The position numbers were made by a program, and so were the translations under genes. This document shows positions 18,049 through 28,699 of a stretch of DNA of 64,000 nucleotides, in pieces; the first letter of the stretch is position 1, and every line of letters starts with the position of its first letter. The notes below the pieces were generated by a model. The model did not search any database. It was not told the origin of the DNA and saw nothing but the letters and a program-made list of their open reading frames with translations. The stretch is taken from positions 55,995 through 119,994 of the forward strand of contig JADFUC010002449.1 in assembly GCA_019722365.1 (NCBI GenBank), in the 5' to 3' direction. This DNA comes from Lithospermum erythrorhizon (taxonomy: Eukaryota > Streptophyta > Magnoliopsida > Boraginales > Boraginaceae).

Positions 18049-21000
18049 TTTGTTATTATTATTATTGATCTTATTATTATTATTATTTTTGTTTTATTAT
18101 TATTATTTCTTTTTATTTTTATTATTTTATTTTTTGTTATAATTTTTATTATTCCTATTATTAATTTTTGTTATTATTATTATTTTTATTATTATTATTT
18201 TGTTATTATTATTATTATTTTCTACTATTATTATTAATTTTATTGTTTTTGTTATTAGTATTATTATTTTTATTTTTTATTATTATGATTATCAATATTT
18301 TATTATATTATTATTAAGTTTATTTTTTATTTTTATATTTTCATATTATTATTTTTGTTACATATATTATTTTATTATTAATATTATTATTATTACATTA
18401 TTATTTTATCTTTATTTTATAATTATTATTATTATTATTATTATTATTTTGTAATAATAATAATAAGTAATGCACACACAATTGGTTTAGATAAATTAGA
18501 ATGCCATTAAAATTATTTATAAAAGATTTAAATTTAATTTTTATCATTTATAATTTTAAGAGAGAAAATAAAGTAGTATAATTTTAACTTAAAAATTCAT
18601 AAGCGATTTTGATAATCATTTCAATTTATTAAGTATCTTCACACTCATTAACAAATAAACTTAATAAATAAAAATATTAAATTAATTAATTTTAAATACT
18701 TAATGAGTTTAACAAACATCCTTACTTACCTATGTTTTGTTTTGGAAAGGTATTAAATTTGATTAACTACGGCTATACATATATATGCAACATATCAGGA
18801 AATTCATATTCAACATGGACCACAAGAAATTCATAACCAACAAGTTATACCTTTTAAGAAGATTGCTTAGGCTTTTGAGGTGTGCAATTGGATCTTATGC
18901 ATAGGATCCCACTTTAAAAGAAATTTCACTTTAAAAAAATATAAAAAGAATATAAATTTTTTTATTTTTGGCAACAAAATTTTTAATGAATGGTTGGAAT
19001 AATCTTGTAACCGCTAGAAAGATTTTATTATTTATGAAAGACGCACACCAATACAATAAAAACCTTTGGGGAAATCTTCTTCTAAGTATAAAGAAACGTT
19101 ATCAACCATCGTCCTAATTATCGCCTATTACTCTAAACCCGGGATTATTAACTACTTAAGATGTCGGACTTAGATTTATGTAGTCTTGACCATTTATACT
19201 TGGAGTCTCGATTTAGGCTGCTGAATGGGCCGGATGCTACGGCTGACTGCGAGACTTAGATTACGCTTCAATTGGACAGCTGGCATCGATAGAGTCCGGG
19301 ATCAACGATCCTAGACTCGATGTAAGAAAGGCTCCGAGACTCGTCGTTAACTCTCGATAAATAAAGATATACCCGCATTACCGTCTGATTCGATCTTCGT
19401 ATTGTATCGAGTTGCGACTAGACTGAATCTACATGGTTCAGTTTGGGGTGCCTTAGCACATCCCATACTATATCGAGTTCAAAAGCACAGTTTTACTTGA
19501 TCTTCACGTGTTATTCTCAGCGGATATACTCATACTCTGCAGGACGCTTTTAAAGAAATTACTGTGGTTTCTTATATATACGGCTATGCGCCTCAGATCC
19601 CGCCTCTATGATTTACTACAGGGCTGCTGAGGCTTAATCTCAGAGAGATTTGATTTACGACCTCGAATTGATCCGATTCTCCCCTGCATTTTGGGGGTTG
19701 ATCATGAAATTATTAAGGAGCTAGCAGCAATTCAACTCGTTTAAATATTAGGGGGCCTATTTCGTGACGGTGTTCAAGATTTTTAAGTGCTTCTTTCTCC
19801 GTTTTCAATTTGTGCACATATTTAGGCTTTCGTGTCAAAAATATGAATGTTTTTGGTGGTTCTCAGGCGGTTTTCACCCTAAAAAGAAATAAACTTCAGC
19901 CGCTTTCTATTAAGATATACCTCAGCAGAGAGTCAGTTTTTATGCTAAATTCTCTCAGGGATTTTTGTATTTTTTCCGTTGTGGAGGTGTGAATTTTCTG
20001 CCATAGAGGGGAGGTTTGGTAGGTTTTCAGTTTTCTTCGATTGGGTTGATCCATGATCATACTTGACATGTATCTTAACAATTGATTTTGAGGTAACATC
20101 TCGACCGTTGATTTTATGAAAATTATATCATTTTCTAGAAAAGCAAAGAGGTGCCTACTTTAAGAAAAGAAGATTCGTGATCCTTCTCTGTGTCAAACGT
20201 ATTTTCATATTAGCCCCAACTCTTGGAGTGTTCGCTTTAACCCCATTCTTTCTACAGCCTTTCATTTCAGCCAATGTCAGTCCGAACTTATTTTAGTCAA
20301 AATATTTAATTAATGTGTAATAAAATTGGGGTTTTCAAGCCATAATCAGAATTGACATTTAATTCGACTATTTCTAACCCTCGTTTGAATTAAAATTTAG
20401 GGTTAATTAATGTATAAACCCTAATTTCGACTTTGATTAATTTTGAAGGATTAATTTCCGGAAACCCTTATTATTTTACACGTGTTCGATTTTCATTAGA
20501 ATTTGAATCGAAACGCTACTTGTCACGTGTGACTCGTGTGAATGATTTTTATTTAATTAATCTCATCAATTATAATAAATCGATTTTACCTGTACTAATT
20601 AATAAATTTTGATCGTTTACAAACGCCTCGAACTCGGGCACATACTGTAAGTGCTGAATTTACTTTACACTTTTTATGCCATCGTGAATTTGGTACATAT
20701 TTAATGTCATACTGACAATCAATTTGTCAAAAGTCTATATTGATTTCTATTTCTAGAGATTAATTCCATATCGTGAGAATTTTCACTCTAGTTTAATTTA
20801 AGTAACGCCGAACATTTAACGGTGTTTAGTTCCAATCATTGCTGACTAATCTTCAAATCCTCTCCAGGATATGCCGAAAATTCAGGATAACATGAATTTG
20901 GTTATGTTAATTTTATGGCCAATTAATTTGACTCGTGATCTAAAATTATTTGCTATTTTTTGGAATTTTCCCACATTTCTAGAATTTTTGAGCATCTATT

Positions 21001-24000
21001 TGATTTCATGCATAACCAACAAGATATTGTTTTCGTAAAAACAACTCGCCCGATATCTAGTAGTAGTCGAACAATCTAGAAGGTGGCGATGTGTCATTTT
21101 GATTACTACTTATTTTTATCCTATTACCATATGCATATTTCCTTTTAAGGTAATATAAATGATTAGAAACAACCCGAAGTTCCCTGGGACTATGGAATTT
21201 CGCCATCCTCTTTGGGAAGGTGATGACCTAAAATTCTACATAGTATATGTGAATATTTTTGTCAATTTTTTACTTTACTTGATGACCAAGCTGTTTTTAT
21301 TTTTATATACTTTAACCACTTTTGTCTATATAAAGAGAAGCTTTTACCAAAATTCGATACACAAATTCTTCTTCTTCCTCTTCCTTCTCTAATTTTCGAG
21401 CATCAAGGTATGGGAGAGGATAAATTTTTTTCCTTGTAATAGCTTTCTTACTTGTCTTAAGCTATTGTGTCATAATTTTTGGTTTCTTTTTTAGTAGTAT
21501 CTCATGGTGGTGACATTCTTGACTAGAATTTTTTAGGCTTCTTTCATCAAGTAACCCTCTTATTCTTATCACTATGTGTTTATGTCATAGAATATAGCTT
21601 GATAATGCCATGATATGCTTTTAATTCCATGTTAATACTCAAGAATAATCATGAAATTAATATTCTATGGCTTGAATTTGTTTGCTGAATTTTCCACCTA
21701 ACTGTTTTGGACTTTGTAATTTTATTCCCGCTTTGTTACTTATCGGAATATTATGAAATTCTTCTGAGTTATTCTCTATGAATGTAGAGTACCCCAAAAT
21801 TTTTCCTTAATTTTTGAATTTCAGATATAGGTCTAATCCATTTTTTGGAGTTATCACTTGCTTTTTACCACTTGCACTAAAATCGATATTGCGAATGCTT
21901 CGCTTATCTAATAATAAAAAATACTATAACTATATCTAATCATTTAACATTTACGTTCTTGCCTAATTTATATGAATCGGTGTCCACTATTGGAATCGAA
22001 CACCATTGTTTCGTATGTGTGGATTGTCTGAAGGGAGAATTATTACTCTAAATAATCCTTACAGTATAATGGCTCTGCTGTTTCAACCGTGATATCGACA
22101 ACGACCGCCACGAGAACTCAAGATCAGAGCACCGTGTCCTAAGAAATTTCTCATAGAACTTATGTTAAATGACGATTCTTAAACTCGAAAGTGGCCCGAT
22201 TTCACTTTACAAAAGTAACGTACTTACCCCGCTTTCCAAATGTTTTCCCGTTATCGAGGATTATAAAAGACTTGAGTTTTGTATACTACAAGTGTCATTG
22301 TAAAATCTTGTACACAAGATGAAATTCGTACAACCGGATATAACGATTTAGATTTTCAGGCTTCTTGGAGAACTGATGGTGTATAACGATTTAGACATTA
22401 AATGTGGATGACCAATTTTTTCTTCATTACTTTGACTATTACATGAGAATTCGATATATATTCAATGGTTCATTTTTCGATAAATAAGGTTATGTAACTA
22501 AAAGAACAACATTCCTTAATATAAAAAAAAACGGAGGTAGTATAACTTGTCTTGAATTTCTAAGATTTTATATCATTTCTGAAAGATTTCTAGAATGTTT
22601 CAAAAACGTTTCTTATTTTTATTATTTTGAAACTATATCCAAAAAAGAAACTTTAAACCATGTATGTGCCTACATACAAAATGAGGCCCTCGTTATTAAA
22701 TTTATTAATAATTTTTCTTTTGTAATGATAATAAAAACTAAGTAGCCATACAAAATATTTTAATTTTAAAACTCAAATACTTTTATGAAAATAAAATTAC
22801 TCACAAAATACTTTTGATTTGATTATACCAATATAAAATAAATAACGAATAAAATAATTCAATGAATGTTATTGCTGGTTATCTCATTGTATGTTTCTGA
22901 TGCTGATTGCTTGCACAAAAAATTACATAAATTAATGAATAATTTAATTGAGATATAATTGAAAAATAAATAAATGTAGACATATTGTGATTGTACTAAA
23001 TACTTGATTGAATTTTTCCCTATTAAAGTAATAAAAATATAGTTCGTAATTCTCAATTGAGATTTGGGATGATTATCATTTGACTTTTACAATTTTCAAT
23101 TTCATTGGTTTGTGAATTTTTTTATTTTTATTTTTTTACTTTTTGGAAAGTGGGGCCTCTGATATATAGGGCCCTGTGCAAAAAAAACTTACTGCCATAC
23201 TAATAAGCCGCATTGTAAGTATTATATCTTATGCAACACTAGAAATACTCTGTGGAAGAATAAAAGTTGAATAGGGGCAATATCAGTGCCTCACCACGCT
23301 TAAGTTATACCTTTTGATAATGTGCTTTTTTGAAATAAAGACTACCACTCCATACCTAAAAAATCATTCAATTTGTTTATCAATTATCAAATTAAAAAGC
23401 TTCATAGTCTTTATTCATATACAAGTTTTTATTTGAACCAAAATTATTATATTAATACTAATAAAAAAAAGGGCAATCAACCTATTCAACATACACACAA
23501 ATAATTGGCAGTACAAACCTTGTAAATGTTTAGTTATTCAAGCTCTTATTACCATCTAATAGTCTTTTATTGCACAATTGAACAGGTTCCTCCATCTTTA
23601 GATTCCAACAGCACCACTCATCACTTAAACAAAGGAAAGATCTACATATCAAAGAGTAGCCCTAGTAGTGTGCTAAATGCATATTTGGTGCAGTTCCAAA
23701 ATGATTTTCACTTATTCCTAAAGTCTCGTTCAGAAGAGATTGTCCCTGGTGGAAGAATGGTTTTATCTTTAATGAGTAGATCCTCCCCTGATCCTACAGG
23801 AGAAGAGAGTTGTTATCAATGGGAACTTCTTGCTCGAGCTCTAATGAGCATGGTCTCCGAGGTATTAATATTTCCTTGCCTCAAAATCTAATTGACCTAT
23901 AATTAGAGGCAGATGTTGAATCAATATTAATTTTGCCAAAAATCTTGGATCAATTTCAATATATGTTTTTTCATTATTTAATCTACGTGGAATCATCTGA

Positions 24001-24926
24001 CAGAAAATGTGTTTCGCCAAAATATGGCTCATAGTCTAATACATGGGAGGAGCTAGAATGATTATTAAATTTATTATAAACAAACTTTTTCAAATTTTAG
24101 ATGGGTCAATTTTTTTTTCTTTCAAAATAAAAGATTAAACCCGACCTACCGTAGTCTCCAACACATAACTAATCACCCTTTATGCATATTAATGGCCTTC
24201 TATGGGTGAATTGATCATTTAGAAGTAAAAGTAATACTCCATCTATGAAGATTGTCTACTTTCATTCTATTTTTATTTCTTATAACTTGTCCAGTTTGAC
24301 AAGTTCTGACATATACTTTACCAAATAAGTCAACTTTAAATAGTTTTAAAATTTTCTTTCTTAAATTTTTTAAAACGTCAAAATAAAAAAATATCATCAT
24401 GAGATGAGAATATGTTTTAATGAAAAGCAACTTAAAGGGTATTGCCCCTTGATCCCTTAAGTTTCCCCACTGTTTATAATGAATAGTCTTATGTAACAAG
24501 AATATGTTATTATATATGATCCTTAACTTCCAGGGTTTAGTAGAGGAGGAGAAGATAGATTCCTTTAACGCACCCTACTATGCTCCATCTCTTGAGGAAG
24601 TGAAGAATGAGATCGAGCAAGAAGGTTCATTCGTCATAAATTCAACAGAAGCTTTTGAGGTAGAATGGGATGCATGTTGTCCAAACACTCAACTGGACAA
24701 CAAATATTGGGGGATTACTGGAAATAATAATATGCAATCTCGTGGGCAGAGTTTTGCCAAGACTATAAGGGCTGTGGTTGAACCAATGTTGGTATCTTAT
24801 TTTGGTTGTCACATTATGGATGAAGTTTTCAGGAGATTTAGGGAACTGGTAGATGAATATTATGTTATAAAGGCCAGGCCGCCATATTATATCAATTTGG
24901 TGATATCTCTCTCAAAAAAAGTGTAG
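13256..24926 (+). CDS. SABATH-family carboxyl methyltransferase (jasmonate/salicylate type)
   Basis: Transfers a methyl group from S-adenosylmethionine to the carboxyl group of a small acid; such enzymes make methyl jasmonate, methyl salicylate and similar compounds in the cytosol. Exons 13256-13330, 14674-15078, 23586-23861 and 24534-24926 join with GT-AG introns into 382 codons, normal for the family. Seen: the N-terminal [19 protein letters not shown] with the conserved Tyr18, Ser22 and Gln25; SAM loop [11 protein letters not shown] (56-65); [33 protein letters not shown] (151-160); [19 protein letters not shown]; and C-terminal [12 protein letters not shown]. His156 stands where salicylate methyltransferases have Met (Met150 in the Clarkia enzyme) and Ser153 where they have Tyr147, which argues against a pure salicylate enzyme; the substrate stays open. 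Intron 2 is about 8.5 kb, full of repeats. A copia element begins about 230 bp after the stop. Confidence 0.93.
13363..14238. mobile_element. MITE-like element, copy 1, in intron 1 of the SABATH gene
   Basis: The element is bounded by the inverted repeat AGGGTGTTTGTTAAA at the left and TTTAACAAACACCCT at the right, 876 bp, very AT-rich. Internal short repeats (CAAATCCGAGTAGTATAAAT, AACAATACRATACRTTGAAT) are locally duplicated. The same terminal and sub-terminal sequence recurs at 17459-18722. There is no transposase; the short TIR and size suggest a non-autonomous DNA transposon, superfamily not determined. Confidence 0.7.
15079..17458. other. First part of the giant SABATH intron 2
   Basis: Apart from the LTR-like copy at 15530-16680, this part is AT-rich without genes. 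A possible Stowaway-like pair of ends (TACTCC near 15090, GGGAGTA near 15380) is too degenerate to call. The two minus-strand open frames at 15638-16022 lie in a GC-richer block of repeat DNA and match nothing I know. Confidence 0.5.
15530..16680. repeat. LTR-like copy A (partner at 19020-20640)
   Basis: Copies A and B share, in order, TTTTATTATTTAT followed by AATAAAA, a TTTCTT(T/C)TAAG-like block, a GC-richer CGACTCG-containing block, a TATATATGGGTATTTATAGGC / TATATATACGGCTATGCGC TATA-like segment and an AATTAATAAATCTATAA-like end. This order fits two highly diverged LTRs of one old retroelement. The alignment was made by eye and is loose. Confidence 0.35.
17459..18722. mobile_element. MITE-like element, copy 2, expanded by a TTA array
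   Basis: The ends AGGACATGTTAAATT and the inverse of GAGTTTAACAAACATCCT match copy 1 (13363-14238), as do sub-terminal stretches such as CATATTAAATAAATAAT and TTTAAATACTTAATGAGTTT. The centre is replaced by a long TTA/TTATTATT microsatellite, making it 1264 bp. It is located in intron 2 of the SABATH gene. Confidence 0.6.
17690..18470. repeat. (TTA)n microsatellite of about 780 bp
   Basis: Nearly uninterrupted TTA triplets with T-rich interruptions (TTATTTTTG). It lies inside MITE-like copy 2. The open frame of isoleucine, tyrosine and phenylalanine on the plus strand is a by-product of the repeat. Confidence 0.95.
19020..20640. repeat. LTR-like copy B (partner at 15530-16680)
   Basis: See copy A for the shared order of motifs. 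Copy B is longer and has a GC-richer middle (19130-19700). If A and B are LTRs, the sequence between them has lost all coding capacity and received the MITE-like element. The short plus-strand frame at 19810-19992 is not recognised. Confidence 0.35.
20641..23585. other. Last part of SABATH intron 2, no gene seen
   Basis: 2.9 kb of AT-rich DNA. AACGGAGGTAGTATA near 22535 looks like the right end of a Stowaway element without a visible left end. I see no other feature. Confidence 0.6.
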
Positions 24927-25158
24927 TAAGGCATATTACTTATAGTTGCGAATATATTAGAGTTCGTTTGGATACTTCAATTTTAAATAATATGATGGGT
25001 AAACTCGAAATTTGATGTGGTATCACCGATTTTTTTGTACAAAATGTTATTGGCTAGTTTGAGTAATACTCATGAAAGAATCTATCATTATTGAATAAAA
25101 GTGAATTTGATACTGATCTCTCTAATTACAAACACTAAAAAAAAAATTAAAAAAACAA

Positions 25159-25292
25159 TGTAAAATATGATAAGCTCTCAAATAATATTATTGATGTAAT
25201 TTACAATATATACAAGTGTAAACCTAACGGGCTACTAATAATAATAATAATACAACAAAATACCGACAATAATAATAAAATACACACGTAAT
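25159..25292 (-). repeat. 3' LTR of the copia element
   Basis: Direct repeat of 30819-30952; on the minus strand it runs from TGGTATTACG to TTTTACA, immediately after the candidate polypurine tract. The exact inner edge is approximate. Confidence 0.65.
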
Positions 25293-25373
25293 ACCACCCT
25301 CAAGCCGAATACGAAGATATGACGCCTCTTCAAATTGTCACTTCCCGAGAGCCTTCGTAAATATATCAGCCAA

Positions 25374-25556
25374 CTACTCATTAGTACACATATGAGTCGT
25401 GGCAATAGCACCATCCGAGAGAGTGTCAAGCAAACGTTTGGTGCGTTCGTGAAATACCGAATTTTGTGCCAAATAAAGAGCTGACTGACTATCACAATAT
25501 AATCTCATAGGCCGTGGACGACAAGTTTGCACTGAAGTAAACTCTTCTTCAACCAT
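25374..25556 (-). pseudogene. Copia RNase H fragment
   Basis: The minus-strand frame contains PMRLYCDSQSALYLAQN, the conserved copia RNase H segment with its catalytic Asp, then VFHERTKR and IATTHM (normally followed by the tail that ends in TKAL). The frame breaks between ERTKR and ATTHM, where the usual HIEVDCHF-type block is altered. It is the C-terminal end of the degenerate polyprotein. Confidence 0.75.
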
Positions 25557-26070
25557 TTCAACTCACATGTCATCAGCCCATAAACGATACCCAAATTTTA
25601 GCGAAGAACGGGACACCATCACTTGTTTATTGGTCTTCCAGGAAATAGGAGAATCACCAAGAAACACAATCCAACCATAAACAAAATGCCTAGTAAGGGG
25701 ACAATTAGCCCATTCTGAATCACACCAGATCACAATCGCCTCTTAAGAGAATTCCCTGACCAGGACAACGTTAGATATTTAACAACCATCAACGTTAGCT
25801 TGTCTAATGATCAGCGACGTGCCTACGCAACAAAGATCAAATTTAGTCTCTCGGTTCCGCCTCCATAGGAAAACCCATAAGCTTAGCACCCAACAACCCA
25901 GCTTCAAAAATTAGATCAAGGACATGTTTTCTCTGACTTATAAATATTCCTTCTTGGCTACAGGCAACCTCTATACTAAGAAAATACTTCAATATACACA
26001 AGTCTTTCATATAAAACAGCTAAGATATCATTAAAAACGAGATCGCAATTGCACTATAAGTAGAGATAAT

Positions 26071-26575
26071 CAAATCATCTACATAGACAAGAACATGCAA
26101 ACACCGACTTTCTTTCCATAGAGTAAACAGAGAGTAATCGTATCACTTAACGAATCTAACCTATTACTTTTTTTCAACGATGGCCAACTCGAGAATCACC
26201 GCTAAGGAGTCTGCCTAACCCATACAAAGATTTGTGAAGCTTACATACTGCACTGCCCGACCCTTAGTAAAACCGGGAGGAAGCCTCATGTAAACTTCCT
26301 CAAAAAAATCGTCATGCAAAAAGGGGTTATGTACATCCATCTGATGTAACTCCCAATTCTTTGTCGCTACTAACGCCAAGAAAAGCCTGTGAATGTAAGT
26401 CAATCCCCCTAACCCGATAATTACTAAACACAACCAATCGCTTTATACCTCTCAATAGCCTACCATCCGCATTATACTTCACCAGACACCCAACCGTACT
26501 GCCCTTTTTACCCTCGTGCAACTCCACCATACCCACGACTATCAGTTCCTCCAATGCAAAAATCGCCTTCTGCAT
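26071..26575 (-). pseudogene. Copia reverse transcriptase fragments
   Basis: Two overlapping frames give MVELHEGKKGSTVGC, KYNADGRLLR and LVVF, then [20 protein letters not shown] and [14 protein letters not shown], the fingers/palm part of a copia RT. The catalytic box reads VYVDD on the minus strand at 26071-26098, in another frame. Frameshifts separate the parts, so no functional enzyme can be made. Confidence 0.8.
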
Positions 26576-26959
26576 AACCTCTCTCTACTCAGGGTGTTAT
26601 ATTGTCTCTTTAAAGGACTTTGGCTCATTACCAACAGTTAAAGCTACAAGAAAGTTTCTGTGTCCAATAGAAAACCGATTACAACTTACAGAATGTGTAA
26701 TAGGATATGGAGTACTTGAATTTTGAGAGGGAAACGGTGATGGCGTACTTAACTTTTGAAAAATATTCATAACATAATCCTGATGTCTGATAGACGGTGT
26801 TTTGACACGATGTCCTCTTCCAAACTCCATAACTCCTTCTGAAACCACCGTCCGATCACCCTCTAATACAATGCCCAAACCGTTATGATCCGAAGAACCC
26901 TGCTGCCCAGCAGAAGCTAGGTCAGGTTGTTGTCATTCAACAGAAGACGTGGGCACAGG

Positions 26960-27898
26960 CTATTCGGCCAATAGCTCCACCGGAGGCCCTTCAATGTCAT
27001 ATGTTGGTTCAATCACTTCCACAACATCACCACCACTCTCAGACTCAATATATTCAGAAGCACAATCAACCGTAACAGGGATAATGGATGAATTCGTACC
27101 ATGCACAGTAGTATATGAACTAGCATAAGGAAATTCATTCTCATAAAAAGCGACATCCCGAGACACAAAGAACAATTGAGAATCGAGATCATATAACTTC
27201 CACCCCTTCTTCCCATAAGGATAGCCCACAAAAACACATCTACGACTTCGACTACTGAACTTATCATGTTTAGACTTTTGATCATGAGCAAAACATAAAC
27301 ATCCGAACAACCATAAATGTGTGTAAGGGGGAGCAGTTTTATATGGAACTTCATAGGGGGACTTAAAGTTCAAAACACTAGAAGGAGTTCTATTAATCAA
27401 ATACCCACCAAATAAGATACATTCTTCCCAAAATTTAATTGGCAAATTTTCTTGAAACCGCAAAGCACGTCCCACATTCAAAATAGGCCTATGTTTATGC
27501 TCAACTCTCCCGTTCTGTTGAGGAGTATCAACACAGGTAGTTTGAAAGACAATTCCATGAATGGAAAACTAAACACGTAGGCACAAAAACTCAATACCAT
27601 TATCACTTCGCAAAATCTTAACCTTAGCCTCAAACTGTCTATCAATCATAGCAAAGAACTGCATGAAATACTTCAAAACTTCAGTTTTGTCAACCAATAA
27701 AAACAACCACACGGCACGAGAAAAATCATCTACTATTGTCAAGAAATAATTAACACCACAAGAGGACACAATACGATAGGGTCCCCACAAATCACAATGA
27801 ATCAATTCAAAAGGTCGAGTAGCCTTATGCTCACTATTAACAAAGGAATCTCTAGTGTATTTAGCATGATGACAGACAATACAAGTTTGATCCGACAA
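26960..27898 (-). pseudogene. Copia GAG pre-integrase and integrase
   Basis: Minus strand, in two frames. 27898-27569: CxxCHxAK zinc-type motif (CIVCHHAKYTRDSF), then FELIHCDLWGPY, FLTIVDDFSRAVWLF and ILRSDNGIEF, giving the first two catalytic Asp of the DDE core. 27481-26960: FWEECILFGGYLINRTPSSV, PYEVPY, LWLFGCLCFA, FVGYPYGKKGWKLYDL, the conserved C-terminal part. A break of about 85 bp with a stop lies between the two frames. Confidence 0.88.
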
Positions 27899-28043
27899 CC
27901 CAGAAGACCAAAATAAAAGGCAAAAGAGCGCGACTACTTATCTCGATTTGGATTTACCCAAATTGACGCGCACAACCGAGACAACTTCCCATTTACATCA
28001 ACGTCAAAACCTCGGGAATAGTACATAAGTAATAGAGTCCGGT

Positions 28044-28424
28044 CTAATGTTCACCAACTCCAATTAGAATCCTCAAAGTAGGGTCCCGTAGACAAACATT
28101 CTTAGTAAATTGAACTACACAATTCATATTATCAGAAAACTGAGTCACATAAATCAAATTGTAGGTAAACTGAGGCACATATAAAATATCATATAATATC
28201 AAACTAGAAGACAACGCAACTCTACCACATTTGGTAGCATTAGCAAATTTCCCATTCGGAAGACCAATCGGAGTACCAAGTAAATCAATATTATGAGTCA
28301 AGACTGTAATAACACCGGTCACATGACTAGAAGGATCAGTATCAATTATCCACAAAGGATTAATAAACTTACCAGTCAAACGAGTATCAGAAACAATATC
28401 AAAATTACTAAGAATAACCTTCAA
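28044..28424 (-). pseudogene. Copia aspartic protease with mutated active site
   Basis: The 126-codon frame contains LWIIDTDPSSHVTG, GLPNGKFANATKCGRVALS, LILYDILYVPQFTYNLIYVT and CVVQFTKN, the copia protease region. The catalytic Asp-Thr-Gly is Asp-Thr-Asp here and the next Ala is Pro, so the protease is expected to be dead. No other function is likely. Confidence 0.8.
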
Positions 28425-28699
28425 TTGTTCCTATCAACGTAGCATCTAAAAGACAAAAGCTTGACGCCGATGCAGCCGGAATCGTTGACGTCATAACTCT
28501 TCATGCTCTCGGGGCTCATACGACAATGAGGCCTGCTATAAGCTTCGCTCCATTTCAAAGTCATTCTACCCATGAATTCTTTTCGTAAGCAATAAATCAC
28601 TGAGTGGGCGGTGGCTAGACATCCCCCGCTAGGTATCAAAATAATCTTTGTATTATTCATCATGAAGTCAGTAAGTATTACACTCCTTTCCATCATGTA

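Noticed and set aside
18200..18454. 84-codon plus-strand frame rich in Ile, Tyr and Phe
   Set aside because: Direct translation of the TTA microsatellite; no start context and no complex sequence.
21159..21392. 77-codon plus-strand frame in SABATH intron 2
   Set aside because: Low-complexity hydrophobic tail from T-rich DNA and no recognisable motif.
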